From Larix sibirica (Eukaryota; Streptophyta; Pinopsida; Pinales; Pinaceae): 12,222 nucleotides of DNA. The position numbers and the translations under genes are program-made. The notes under the pieces are model-generated. The model was given only the letters and a program-made list of their open reading frames with translations. It was not told where the DNA came from and did no database searches. Below, in pieces: positions 1 through 7,860 of the stretch (the first letter of the stretch is position 1; every line of letters starts with the position of its first letter). The stretch is from contig NWUY0300007485.1 in assembly GCA_004151065.3 (NCBI GenBank), positions 100,384 to 112,605 on the forward strand. Direction: 5' to 3'.

Positions 1-61
1 GGGCGCAGCCCAAGTGGAAGAAGTTTTGATGGCGCAGCCCAAGTCAAAGGACGATTTTGAT
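1..61. repeat. Two-copy imperfect tandem repeat, about 30 bp unit
   Basis: Two adjacent units (1-30 and 31-61) share the core GCGCAGCCCAAGT near their starts and end in TTTTGAT. The middle of the unit differs. The array runs off the left edge, so more copies may lie outside the window. It is more GC-rich than most of the window. No function can be assigned; it could be part of a repetitive-element UTR or LTR. Confidence 0.7.
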
Positions 62-147
62 GGAATAAGTACAAGTTAGGAGAGGCCTAACATCGATCAG
101 TTTTGGGAGAAGAAACTCCGCAATTCCCAGGAGTAGGGTATGGAGCG

Positions 148-257
148 CAACAAAGTGGCAGATAAGGATATGTCCCCTTAGTAAATGCGAAGTACTAAGG
201 ACCAACAAAGTGGCAAATAAGGATCTTACCCCTTAGTAAATATGAAGCAAAGAGTAA
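148..257. repeat. Two-copy tandem repeat, 55 bp period
   Basis: Copy 1 starts at 148 and copy 2 at 203, both with CAACAAAGTGGCA. The first 45 bases of each copy align with about 6 mismatches (shared blocks include ATAAGGAT and CCCCTTAGTAAAT); the last 10 bases of each unit diverge. The two copies abut directly, which suggests a local tandem duplication. No coding frame is preserved through both copies without stops, so a noncoding origin is likely. Confidence 0.75.
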
Positions 258-512
258 AGAAGCGGGATGGTGTAAAGGATGCACCACTGTAGCATCAGAT
301 CCACGCGGTCAGAACTATGACTATTAGAGAAGCATTGGAGCCAGAGGAAGTGGCGCAAAAGGACAACAAAGCTCATTACAATGGAGTGCGCCAAGCCCTT
401 TATAGGATTCATTACATGCAATACCTTGGCACAATACCGTGGGCCACAAGAAACCATGTGCCAAAAAACATTTGTTGGACCTAACCACCTTTGACTCATT
501 CTTGATTCAAGG

Positions 513-540
513 TTAACCCTAACAACTACATAAGGGTTAA
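513..540. repeat. Short inverted repeat, TTAACCCT / AGGGTTAA
   Basis: Perfect 8-bp arms at 513-520 and 533-540 surround a 12-base spacer, so the transcript or single strand could form a small hairpin. The arms resemble telomere-like CCCTAA motifs that also occur at 11665-11716. No T-run follows and there is no gene upstream, so I do not call it a terminator. Confidence 0.55.
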
Positions 541-728
541 TGTGCCAATATTTAAGGCTTAACAATATCAATGATTACACGATTATGCATGATATTGTGT
601 TGGGAGACTAACCTGCAGGTTAAATGAGTTAAGTGATAGTTGGATACTATGATACAAAAGTAATAAGATGACATGATGTTGAAATAGAAATTGTATGCCA
701 GTGAATCATTATTGATTTAGAAGTATTA

Positions 729-1004
729 TTGGTTCATTACTATCATGTGTGGGAAGGTGCATGGTTTCAGGAAACACATATTCCCAAAATTGGTCAATCG
801 ATGATGACTCTTAAGAACAACAATAGCAACACAATCGCTATGATGATATATGCATTGATCCTCATTCCATTAGAAGGGGTGGATGCATTACCCACCGTTG
901 ATCCTCTGAAACCTGGAGTCATGGGAGGGTTGTGCTACGACACACTCCCCAATATGTGTGATGATGACTATCAATTTTCTACTGGGGAAGTGTGGTCAAT
1001 GTAA
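729..1004 (+). other. Unrecognised 91-codon open frame, possibly spurious
   Basis: An uninterrupted frame reads about 91 codons and ends with a TAA. The apparent first codon is not a strong start, and methionines occur further in, for example within the MMTLKNNN stretch. The product has a short hydrophobic stretch (IAMMIYALILIPL, about residues 36-48) and a C-terminal part with DPLKPG and an acidic CDDDY motif. The composition is more protein-like than the AT-rich frames around it, but I do not recognise the family. No promoter, splice pattern or neighbouring exon supports it. It could be a fragment of a retroelement polyprotein or gene, or a chance ORF. Confidence 0.2.
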
Positions 1005-1060
1005 TCAACACTTCCACTTATAGGTTCTATCTAGAGATAGGTCAATGTAGTTGACACTCC
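994..1060 (+). repeat. Diverged direct repeat of 21-22 bp
   Basis: GGTCAATGTA followed by a similar tail occurs at 994-1015 and again at 1040-1060. The copies differ by three transitions and one single-base length difference. Between them lies a small CTATCT/AGATAG inverted pair (1027-1040). The unit is short and its role is unknown. Confidence 0.5.
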
Positions 1061-1439
1061 AAGATATTCCAGGAGAGGAAGGATGGGATGAGGAAGGTAG
1101 TTATGAATTAGATAGAAGTAAGTAGGTAGATAAGAATGCTATTGGACTTATGGAGAACAAAATTAATTATGTGTGTGTGTATCAAGACCCTTGCTTTACT
1201 CTTATATGATAAACTAGTACATTGTGTTGTTTTGATGGATTATTATGATCTAGTTAGTAAATGGTTAGATACTACAAACTCTGATTTATGTCTTGCATCA
1301 GTACATAATATTTGTGTTAATTATGAATTATGTGAGATTGGTTACTATTAGTACCTACATGAGCTATGTAAGTGCTATCTATTCCTACATAACTTGCGCA
1401 TGTATACTAGTATTATTTTAATATTGAATTAACTATTAA

Positions 1440-1453
1440 ATATTTTAAATTGA
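1440..1453. repeat. Candidate LINE target-site duplication, left copy
   Basis: The 14 bases ATATTTTAAATTGA abut the T-run at 1454-1461, which is the poly(A) tail of the antisense LINE. They match the 14 bases at 6710-6723 at 12 positions. The placement is what target-primed reverse transcription predicts. Both copies are AT-rich, so a chance match cannot be excluded. Confidence 0.55.
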
Positions 1454-1461
1454 TTTTTTTT
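1454..1461 (-). other. Probable poly(A) tail of the LINE (T8 on the plus strand)
   Basis: Eight consecutive T on the plus strand read as A8 on the LINE sense strand, about 50 bases after the last ORF2 stop (1514-1516). The short tail directly abuts the candidate target-site duplication. A longer original tail may have shortened by decay. Confidence 0.55.
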
Positions 1462-1513
1462 CCCATAGAAAAATCATACTTATATTTCCAAGATAGAAAA
1501 ATAAATACATTCT

Positions 1514-2222
1514 TCAAAATTTCAGCCAACAAGGTTCTCTCTTAAGGATCTAGGTCAATCTATAAAAATTCAGCATATCATGGTTCCTTTGAATATGAGT
1601 AAACACTATCACTCTTTTAAGGTCATATACATCACAAAAAATATCACCATAAATGGTTCGAAACTTAACAAAAACTCAAAGAGTTCCAATAAAAACATCT
1701 CAGCAGGAGGGCCAAGATTGAAGGGAGTCATGCAATAAGAAATAAGAGGATGGAATCACCTCCCATATAGAATTTATTCTTCATGAACAAGCAACCTGCT
1801 ATGTCGAGATCCATCCTTGTCTCCACAGGGATGATATTTCGTTGAGAGTGCATAAACCTCTCATCTTTAGGTGGTTAATAATATCATGAGGAAGGAATAT
1901 AAAATCGCTACAACCAAGGATAACATCCACCCCAACTCTAATATAAGAGTCATTCCCAACCTTCCATGTCAGTTGGTTGTCAATAATTGACAAAGAAGAG
2001 CACATGGCCTTCCAATGGTTTGAAGCCTGAGCCACTGATTTCCAAAGCCTTCGAATCCAATTGATCAAGCTATCTGGTGCAATATACATTTTCTGAAGGA
2101 TCCTACAACATAAGTTATCCTTCATTAAAAAATTCCATAATGAATTTGCCACCAAAGACTTACCAAAGTTTATCAAGTTTTTGATTCCCCATCCACCATA
2201 TTTTTTTGGACGAGCAAGCAAT
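1514..2222 (-). pseudogene. LINE ORF2 C-terminal region, degenerate
   Basis: This is the last part of LINE ORF2, downstream of the reverse transcriptase. The longest open piece (2221-1799, 140 aa) begins with LARPKKYGGWGIKNL, a segment typical of plant LINE ORF2 after the RT thumb, and continues with TWKVGNDSYIRVG. Such W- and G-rich repeats occur in the region before or within the zf-RVT-like domain. After a stop near 1799 the same frame can be followed through several further stops to a TGA at 1514-1516, with conserved-looking text such as RVIVFTHIQ. I infer that this TGA is the original or near-original stop. The function of this region in LINEs is poorly defined; template RNA binding is usually proposed. 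Confidence 0.75.
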
Positions 2223-3530
2223 TCCCACCAAGCCCAATGTCACCCTCTATACTATTGGATTCCCTTCCAAATATAGTTGCACAAAGTTTCTTGATTTTCC
2301 TCATGAAACTTTTTGGGATTGCTACAAGGGTGATCCAATAAACCAAGAGCACTTTAATGACAGAATTAATAAGGGCCAGGCACCCACCACATGATATCCA
2401 CCTGTTACACCATAAGTTGATTTGGCTTTCCACCTTCATAATGAGCCACCCAAATATTTGTTGGTTTTGATGACATAACCCAAATATTTAAACCAACCAT
2501 CCAATTTTTGACATGGTATACCAAATATTCTATTGAGATTGATATCCATCCCATTAGGCAGAGCAAAGGAGAGAAAGGCTAAATTTTCCACATTAACAAC
2601 CATCCCCATACCCGAAAAGTAAGCGTCCAAAATTTCTTTTAATGTAAGAGCTTCCTCAAGAGATCCAAAGCCAAAAGGAGAGTGCCATCTACAAACAACA
2701 AGTGAGATAGTGAGTTCCCTTTTGAAACCTTCACACCTTTCATTCAACCCTGGAGCCTAGCATGGTGTATTTCCCAGCTAAGGTCTTCTGCAATAAGGAT
2801 AAATGGGTACAGGGTCAAGGGATCTCCCTGCCTTAACTCTTGGGTCGACAGAAAGAATGGAGAGGCCAATCCATTAATTAGAATCAAGAAAAATGAGGAG
2901 GAGATGCAGTTGATTATCCACTTAACCATATCCAAAGAGAAGCCCATATGCAACAATAAAAGCCTAAAAATAATCCAAGACACTCAGTTGTAGGATTTTG
3001 AGAGACCTAGTTTTAAGAAAAAGGAAGGAAAGGAGTTCACCTTGATAGAATGAAGGGCCTCTTGGGTAGAACTAACGGCCTCATGAATTATGCACCCATT
3101 AAGAAACCCAAACTACTTAGGATAAATAAATTTGGAGAGCAGCAACTTTATCCTGAGTGCGATCACCTTTGAAATAATTTTGATGCGTAATTGCATAGTG
3201 TTATTGGACGAAAACTATCGAAAGAGGCCAGATGATCAAGTTTAGGGATCAAGGCAAGAACACTGGAATTTAGTCCCCATGGAACCTTACCATTCATTAT
3301 GAATTCCTCAACCATCCTCAACAGATCTAGACTAATGACGTCATAGAAATCCAGGAATATTTCAATGGGCCATCTATCTGGACTCAGAATCCTTTCTTTC
3401 CTTAAAGAAGCCATGAACGCTTTCAAATCCTCACTAGAAATAGGCTGGAAAAGGCACTCATTTTTATCCACATCTACCATCTAGGGAAAGTAGGAAATAA
3501 TATTCAACATGTTTCCAACATTTAATTTGT
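2170..3530 (-). pseudogene. LINE ORF2 reverse transcriptase domain, inactivated
   Basis: On the minus strand this codes for a non-LTR reverse transcriptase, which would copy the LINE RNA at a nicked chromosomal target. Recognisable pieces in order are SPDRWPIEIF and LNSSVLALIPK with FRPITLCNY (3480-3163), KIISKVIALR (about 3178-3149), the motif A segment KLGLSKSYN (about 3013-2987), ELRQGDPL (in 2983-2744), the motif C segment LFVDG (about 2695-2684), WFKYLGYVI (in 2747-2436) and INLWCNRWISCGG (2439-2173). Frameshifts separate most pieces. The motif A aspartate of the usual KLDLSKAYD is glycine (codon 3007-3005). The second aspartate of the FxDD box is glycine (codon 2686-2684). The enzyme is therefore dead even ignoring the stops. 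Confidence 0.9.
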
Positions 3531-4756
3531 CCAACTCTTTAAATAAAGGCAAGTAACACCAAGTTCAACAATTCCATGAAACCCATAAACAACGTTTCCC
3601 TAGTCATCCTTCAAATCCTCGATCAAATTGGAGTTTTTCCAATGAGAAGGAAATTTGTGAAAAAAATTCATATTTTGATCTCCCATCCTGAGCCATGTAG
3701 CTCGGATTTTCATTCGCCACTCTTGTTCCTACTCCAAGAGTAGCTTCAACTACCTCTCTTCCTTAATTTTAATATCTTCCAATTGACCCTTTGAGAACTA
3801 ACCATCAAAGTATGCCTCATAATCTGTCTCCAAGTCGCGCTCAATGGAACATAAAGCTTTGTTTCTATTGATGATCCACTCATGATCCTAAGGAACCATC
3901 ACCTCCTTCATAGCCTTTAAGGATTGGACAAACTGGTGACTTGCTAATACTCTAGAGGACAAATCAAAATATCTTTGGGCATCTTTGATTAGCATTTGGA
4001 ATTCTTCATTCGTAGACCAAATTAGATTAAACTAAAAGGGGGCCTTCGGCTTATCTATCTCTAAGTGGAGCTCAAATATAATGGTGAAATAGTCAGGAAT
4101 TCTTGACGTCACCCTCCAAGATCGGATGTGCCCATTGATCCAAAAAGAGACTAATTTATCAAAAAGTGATCTAGATGCTTAGCTATACTCGCGTCAGCTA
4201 ATCTATTATTAACCCAATTCAGATTATGTTCTACCGAACCAACATCAACCATTTCGAAGGATTCCATCATCCTAACAAGGAAGCTGCTAATCTGTCTAAC
4301 CGAGCAGATTTCCCCCATATCTCACCACTGCTAACAGTAAAATTGTTATCCTCTACTATTGCCAATTTGTCATGGTCAAGCCACCTTTTTGCTAACAAAT
4401 CATAGTAGAATCCTTCCCTTCCTTCCTGGGGACCATAGACATTGAATAATTAAAAGGTCTTCCCCAGCTCTTGACTGTATATAATAATGCATAATCATGA
4501 AATCATAACAAAATAATTCATTAAACCAAAGAGGGGTTCCACCTCATTAAAAAACCATCTAAAAATCCGAAAGCTTCGAGGGAAACAAAATCCCAATTTG
4601 GAAAACATTTATTGAGAATAGTCATAGCGTGCACTCCCCCTATCATGGATTCTTGTAAGAAGAACACAACTAGATAAAAGGAAGCAACCGAGCACTTAAG
4701 GATTGTTTACTTGGAATGCCCCTCCAAACCATGAATGTTTAGGGAAAGATATTCAT
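3531..4756 (-). pseudogene. LINE ORF2 N-terminus: APE-type endonuclease and linker, degenerate
   Basis: This is the start of LINE ORF2. A minus-strand ATG at 4756-4754 is a likely original start: one frame later the sequence reads YLSLNIHGLEGHSK, matching the N-terminal SLNIRGLGG-type motif of plant LINE endonucleases, so a one-base loss just after the ATG is likely. Further pieces are FFLQESM (the catalytic QE region), RWNPS, NVYGPQEGR (about 4448-4420), EDNNFTVSSGEIWG (the GDxN region, D and N kept), KSARLDRL and IPDYFTIIFEL near 4100-4068. In that last motif the family's SDH becomes PDY, so the catalytic histidine is replaced by tyrosine (codon 4091-4089). Downstream to about 3531 is the linker to the RT, with EWRMKIRATWLRMGDQN at about 3718-3668. 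Many stops interrupt the region. Confidence 0.85.
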
Positions 4757-4855
4757 GGATCACCCAAATGGGGGACTTGCGATGCTCTAAGAACTCCAAA
4801 CAAAAAAATTTGCTTACCCTGATTAACCTCACGAACCACTTTTGTCTGAGCCACT

Positions 4856-6597
4856 TTAATGGCTAATTTCCTCCCCGGTTTGGAGGCTCGTCGAGACCAA
4901 AACCTCTCGATTGGATGCTATCATTAGACTATGCCTGGGGTCCTGGGAGAAGTTTATAGTGGCTCTTACCCCTTCAATGAGAACTTCACTAGTAGAGGGA
5001 CACCCTAAACCCTTAATCATAGAAATACTATATGAATCCTTGGATAGGTTAATAGTGAAAAGGTTTAGAGCAATAATCCCATAATATGACATAGGTAAGG
5101 ATGAAGAAGGACCCACATGGGAGGAGCCACCTACCACCCACAAAATGCCAGGATTCAATGAAACTTGTGATGAGATCTCCACAAAATCTATCACCTTTTC
5201 CAAAACATCACTCAAGACTTATTTAAGCATGTCCCCCACCCCAACAATGCTCTTGATCCAAATATCTTCAATCTTCTTCTACTGAGAGTATTTGAAGTCA
5301 AGAAAATCAATAGGATAAGGTTCAAAAATGACCTTATCCTCCATAGGAATAACAACCTTCCCAACAATCAAATCCTCCTTAACCCTTGGAGTATCACCAT
5401 CCGTAGAAAGGAATGGTACTTTAGGCAACATACCCTCATCCAAAGAAACAATCCTTGGGCTGAGAGGAAGGGGAAAAAGGGAGAAAGAAGGAGAGGGCGG
5501 GGAAACAAAAATTCGAGGGGGTTTAACTTTCCAAAAATGTTGGACAAATGGTAATTCATATTTTGCCACCGTATGTCCATACTTGTGACAGGGAACACAA
5601 CAGAATGAGAAATTTTCATAATCCATCAATTGGCCCCCTCTTTAAAGAGCCAGTTTCAATTTCAATAAATTCAAAAATCCCCAAGATAACATTTATCTCA
5701 ACCAAAATATTTGCTACAGAATGTGCAATAGAATATTTATATGTATCATTAGCCAAAATAAACTTACCAAGAGCGTCTCCAATGTCTTTGAAATATTTGT
5801 CATTCCACAATTACATAGGAAGCCTGGGGAATATTACCCACATCAAAGTCACCGAAGAGAACTCATCCTGTGCATCAAACCTAGGGTTCCATGGTTTGAT
5901 TGCTAGATAGGCCCTCTCACAAAACCAATGCCTTGTAAGAATTCTGGTGCATTTTTCCTGACTAAAAGATAAAACCCACCCAACCCTTATCTAGCAAGTG
6001 GAAAATCGATCCATAGACCAACCAATCATGCCAATTGTTTTGGATCCAACGGTTGATCCCTTCCATCCCCATTTTTCTTACCAAAAATTATCCCACTAGA
6101 GTTTTCCCTAGTAGCATACTTATCTACTCCAGTTGAAAATCCCTTCCAACAACTAGAGAAATCCCACCACCATGGGAGTGTATCACTCTTCGCTTCTTTT
6201 GCTTCTTCCCCTTTTTTGACCCTTCTGCACCAGAGGTTCTGAGATCCCCATCCAAAGGATTTAAACCATGACTACTCACATTCCTTACAATTGGATCCAA
6301 AGGAGATGGAGACTTGACACTAGTTCGATTCAAACCCTCTTCCGAAAAAAAATCAATAGTGGGCCTTGATGGGGAAAGGAGGTAAGGGGTCTAGAAACAC
6401 CCAAAGTATTTCGCGAGACAACACTAGTACAAGTAGAAGATCCCAAAATAGGCACTAAAATTCAAGAAAGATGTACAGATGATCCCTCCTCCACATGCTC
6501 ATCACATTCTTGAAAGTAAAAGTAATACCTCCAAATATATCCACTCCAGAGAGCGAGTCCTCACTATAATCCACTAGAGGCTCCTCTCATCCATCAT
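4856..6597 (-). pseudogene. LINE ORF1 (DUF4283-like domain plus zinc knuckle), degenerate
   Basis: This is the first ORF of the LINE, an RNA-binding protein that would coat the element RNA. A minus-strand ATG pair at 6597/6594 is the most upstream plausible start, quickly followed by a frame break. The N-terminal part carries a basic run KKGKKQKKRR (6216-6187), which could be a nuclear-localisation signal. The central part includes WNDKYFKDIGDALGKF and ANILVEI (5810-5616), typical of the DUF4283-type domain of plant LINE ORF1. Next comes a knuckle CVPCHKYGHTVAKY (5599-5558), in which the last cysteine of the CCHC pattern is tyrosine. A Pro/Ser-rich stretch follows (about 5530-5450), then a serine-rich C-terminal frame (5215-4856) ending at a stop about 100 bases before the ORF2 ATG. 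At least four frame breaks are needed to follow it. Confidence 0.82.
5558..5599 (-). other. CCHC zinc knuckle of LINE ORF1 with lost final Cys
   Basis: The residues fit C-x2-C-x4-H-x4-[Y]. The first three zinc ligands are present; the fourth is a TAT tyrosine codon (5560-5558) where the family has TGT or TGC. A single G-to-A transition explains it. Confidence 0.75.
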
Positions 6598-6709
6598 TGG
6601 CACTGACTTAAAGCTAAAGTAGTCAGAATTCAGGGTCCCACATACTTACAGCCTTGGGTTCGACGGAGCCATTCTTCCTCAACCTTTAGTTTCCCTTAAT
6701 ATTTCACTT

Positions 6710-6723
6710 ATATTTTGATTTGA
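6710..6723. repeat. Candidate LINE target-site duplication, right copy
   Basis: ATATTTTGATTTGA matches the left copy at 1440-1453 at 12 of 14 positions. It lies about 110 bases upstream (on the LINE sense strand) of the putative ORF1 ATG, a reasonable length for a LINE 5' UTR. If correct, the LINE 5' end is at 6709. Confidence 0.55.
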
Positions 6724-7413
6724 AATTTATGAATTATGGTTGTTGAATAATCATGTTATAATTAGTAAGGTATTTATTTAAGTATACTTATGTAATGAAA
6801 TATTGAGTAAATAAGAAATGAGGCTTGATGGTAATTGTTTAAATAAATGTTAAATTGAGTTTAAATGACTCTTATTGAATTGTTTGATGAATGTTAAATG
6901 GACTTCGTAAATGGTCAATTGACTAATTTAGAATTTATCACTTTTGGAAATGTTTTGGATATATGTTAAATTATTTTACTTGAAAATATTGTTATTTTTT
7001 GTTGATTCAATATACGAGAAATGTAATGTCATTTAATTATTTATCTTAAATGAATGTGATCCACCTACTTAGTTTGTAAATTAAATGAATTTAAAGGGGC
7101 TGGCATGGGCAATTGGGGGATTTTATTTTGGGGAAGGAAAGAGGAGGGGACATTTTTTTCGAAGAACTTGGGAGAACAGAGGGAAAATTGATTTTGTTGT
7201 TCTTGTTCTTAAGCTTTGGGCACAGAGGGCCAAGAAACTACAAGTTTTTTGGAGTTGGGAGGTAAACCTAGTAGATCAACTGCAAGGAGCCAACCAAACT
7301 CACATTTTTGGATGCAAATTCTACATATATACAATTATTTTCCTATTTTCCTTTTCATCCCTTTGAAAGTTTTATTTGATATAAATATTTATATGAAAAT
7401 TTAAACTCTTTAA
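6724..7413. other. Unassigned AT-rich then G-rich spacer between the two elements
   Basis: From 6724 to about 7090 the sequence is very AT-rich, with recurrent TTAAATGA/GTTAAAT words. From about 7095 to 7270 it becomes purine- and G-rich, and then AT-rich again to 7413. A plus-strand frame at 7085-7366 (93 aa) has no recognisable domain and is Trp- and Lys-rich. The sharp composition steps are reminiscent of an LTR with an AT-rich U3 and a transcribed R/U5, but no second copy, primer-binding site or terminal repeats are visible. I see no gag N-terminus here, although one would be expected upstream of the gypsy zinc knuckle. Confidence 0.5.
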
Positions 7414-7790
7414 ATTAAGATTGATTATGCACCTGTTGAAAATAATAATTTATGTGAATTATATGCTATATTCACACCCATTGAAAAGAACAATTTGTGT
7501 GATTACAAAAAGTATGGATGTTGTAGGAACTTAGATAAATTGTTTACAAGGGTCCTAAGGGATAAAAGAAGTGAAAGGGAAAGAATAAGAAGACAACATT
7601 TACTGCACATCATTTCAATTATCCATCAACCATTGTAACCATTGTAATATAGATTAACACTTTAAAGATAAGTGTTGGAAGCTACATCCATAGATGGATC
7701 TAAAGAATCACAAGAAGGAGGCCAAGAGGAAGAACATTTTAGCCATGGATTCATGTAACTAGATACAAAGTAATGCAAATGTAGATAAGA
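7414..7790 (+). pseudogene. Gypsy gag C-terminal fragment with zinc knuckle
   Basis: An open stretch of about 74 codons starts right after a stop at 7411-7413 and includes YAPVENNNLCE and FTPIEKNNLCDYKKYG. This looks like a first CCHC knuckle missing one Cys and its His. After a frame change, 7634-7675 codes for C-x2-C-x4-H-x4-C (CNHC ... H ... C), a complete set of zinc ligands with a TAA stop inside the loop. A lysine-rich tail KNHKKEAKRKN follows (about 7705-7737). Gag proteins package the element RNA; two successive knuckles occur in some plant gypsy gags. The capsid part that should precede this is absent. Confidence 0.72.
7425..7513 (+). repeat. Degenerate 45-bp direct repeat within gag
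   Basis: The blocks starting at 7431 (ACCTGTTGAA...) and 7476 (ACCCATTGAA...) align over about 30 bases and code for similar peptides: APVENNNLCE, then TPIEKNNLCD. The repeat is in frame and 45 bases long, consistent with an ancestral duplication of a 15-residue unit before the zinc knuckle. Confidence 0.5.
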
Positions 7791-7860
7791 AGATTATATG
7801 CACTACAATGCAAAAGGAGGTGAACTTGAGTAGCCTCAATCCCAAGGAATAGAAGGAGAT

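Larger units (their letters stand above)
258..1439. other. Unassigned region with no recognisable gene
   Basis: This stretch holds no domain I recognise on either strand. It contains a short hairpin (513-540), a 91-codon open frame at 729-1004 on the plus strand, a 21-22 bp direct repeat near 994-1060, a (GT)5 run at 1171-1180 and increasingly AT-rich sequence towards 1440. The antisense open frame at 233-571 and the plus frame at 1136-1351 lack recognisable domains; the latter has a composition expected of chance ORFs in AT-rich DNA. If the LINE at 1454-6709 is an insertion, this region was once continuous with 6724 onward. Confidence 0.6.
1454..6709 (-). mobile_element. Degenerate plant L1-like LINE, near full length, antisense
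   Basis: Reading the minus strand, the order is short 5' leader, ORF1 remnant, ORF2 with endonuclease, reverse transcriptase and C-terminal region, short 3' UTR and a terminal run of eight A (plus-strand T at 1454-1461). This is the architecture of plant L1-type non-LTR retrotransposons, and about 5.26 kb is a usual full length for them. There is no LTR and no integrase in this block. A 14-bp near-repeat flanks it (1440-1453 and 6710-6723). The reading frames are broken by many stops and frameshifts, and catalytic residues are replaced, so the copy is inactive. The 5' end is less certain than the 3' end. Confidence 0.88.

Noticed and set aside
148-257. CRISPR-like or regulatory repeat array
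   Set aside because: There are only two copies, they abut without spacers, and the setting is a plant genome.
233-571. Antisense 112-codon open frame
   Set aside because: No recognisable domain, it overlaps the 55-bp tandem repeat, and its hydrophobic composition is typical of chance antisense ORFs.
1136-1351. Plus-strand 71-codon frame
   Set aside because: It lies in AT-rich DNA, is composed of Leu, Tyr, Cys and Val, and shows no motif or context. I treat it as chance.
1-1439. 5' LTR of the same gypsy element, split off by the LINE
   Set aside because: Visual comparison with 11287-12181 shows only short CCCTAA-type matches and no extended similarity, and the sequence after the LINE is not gag.
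2206-2394. Plus-strand frame across the LINE RT
   Set aside because: It is the antisense shadow of LINE ORF2, whose conserved motifs read on the minus strand.
5328-5910. Plus-strand frames across LINE ORF1
   Set aside because: The minus strand shows the DUF4283-like and zinc-knuckle motifs; the plus frames have none.
7085-7404. Overlapping plus-strand frames upstream of gag
   Set aside because: No gag, LTR or host-protein motif is recognisable. Two overlapping frames in the same stretch argue for chance openness of G-rich DNA.
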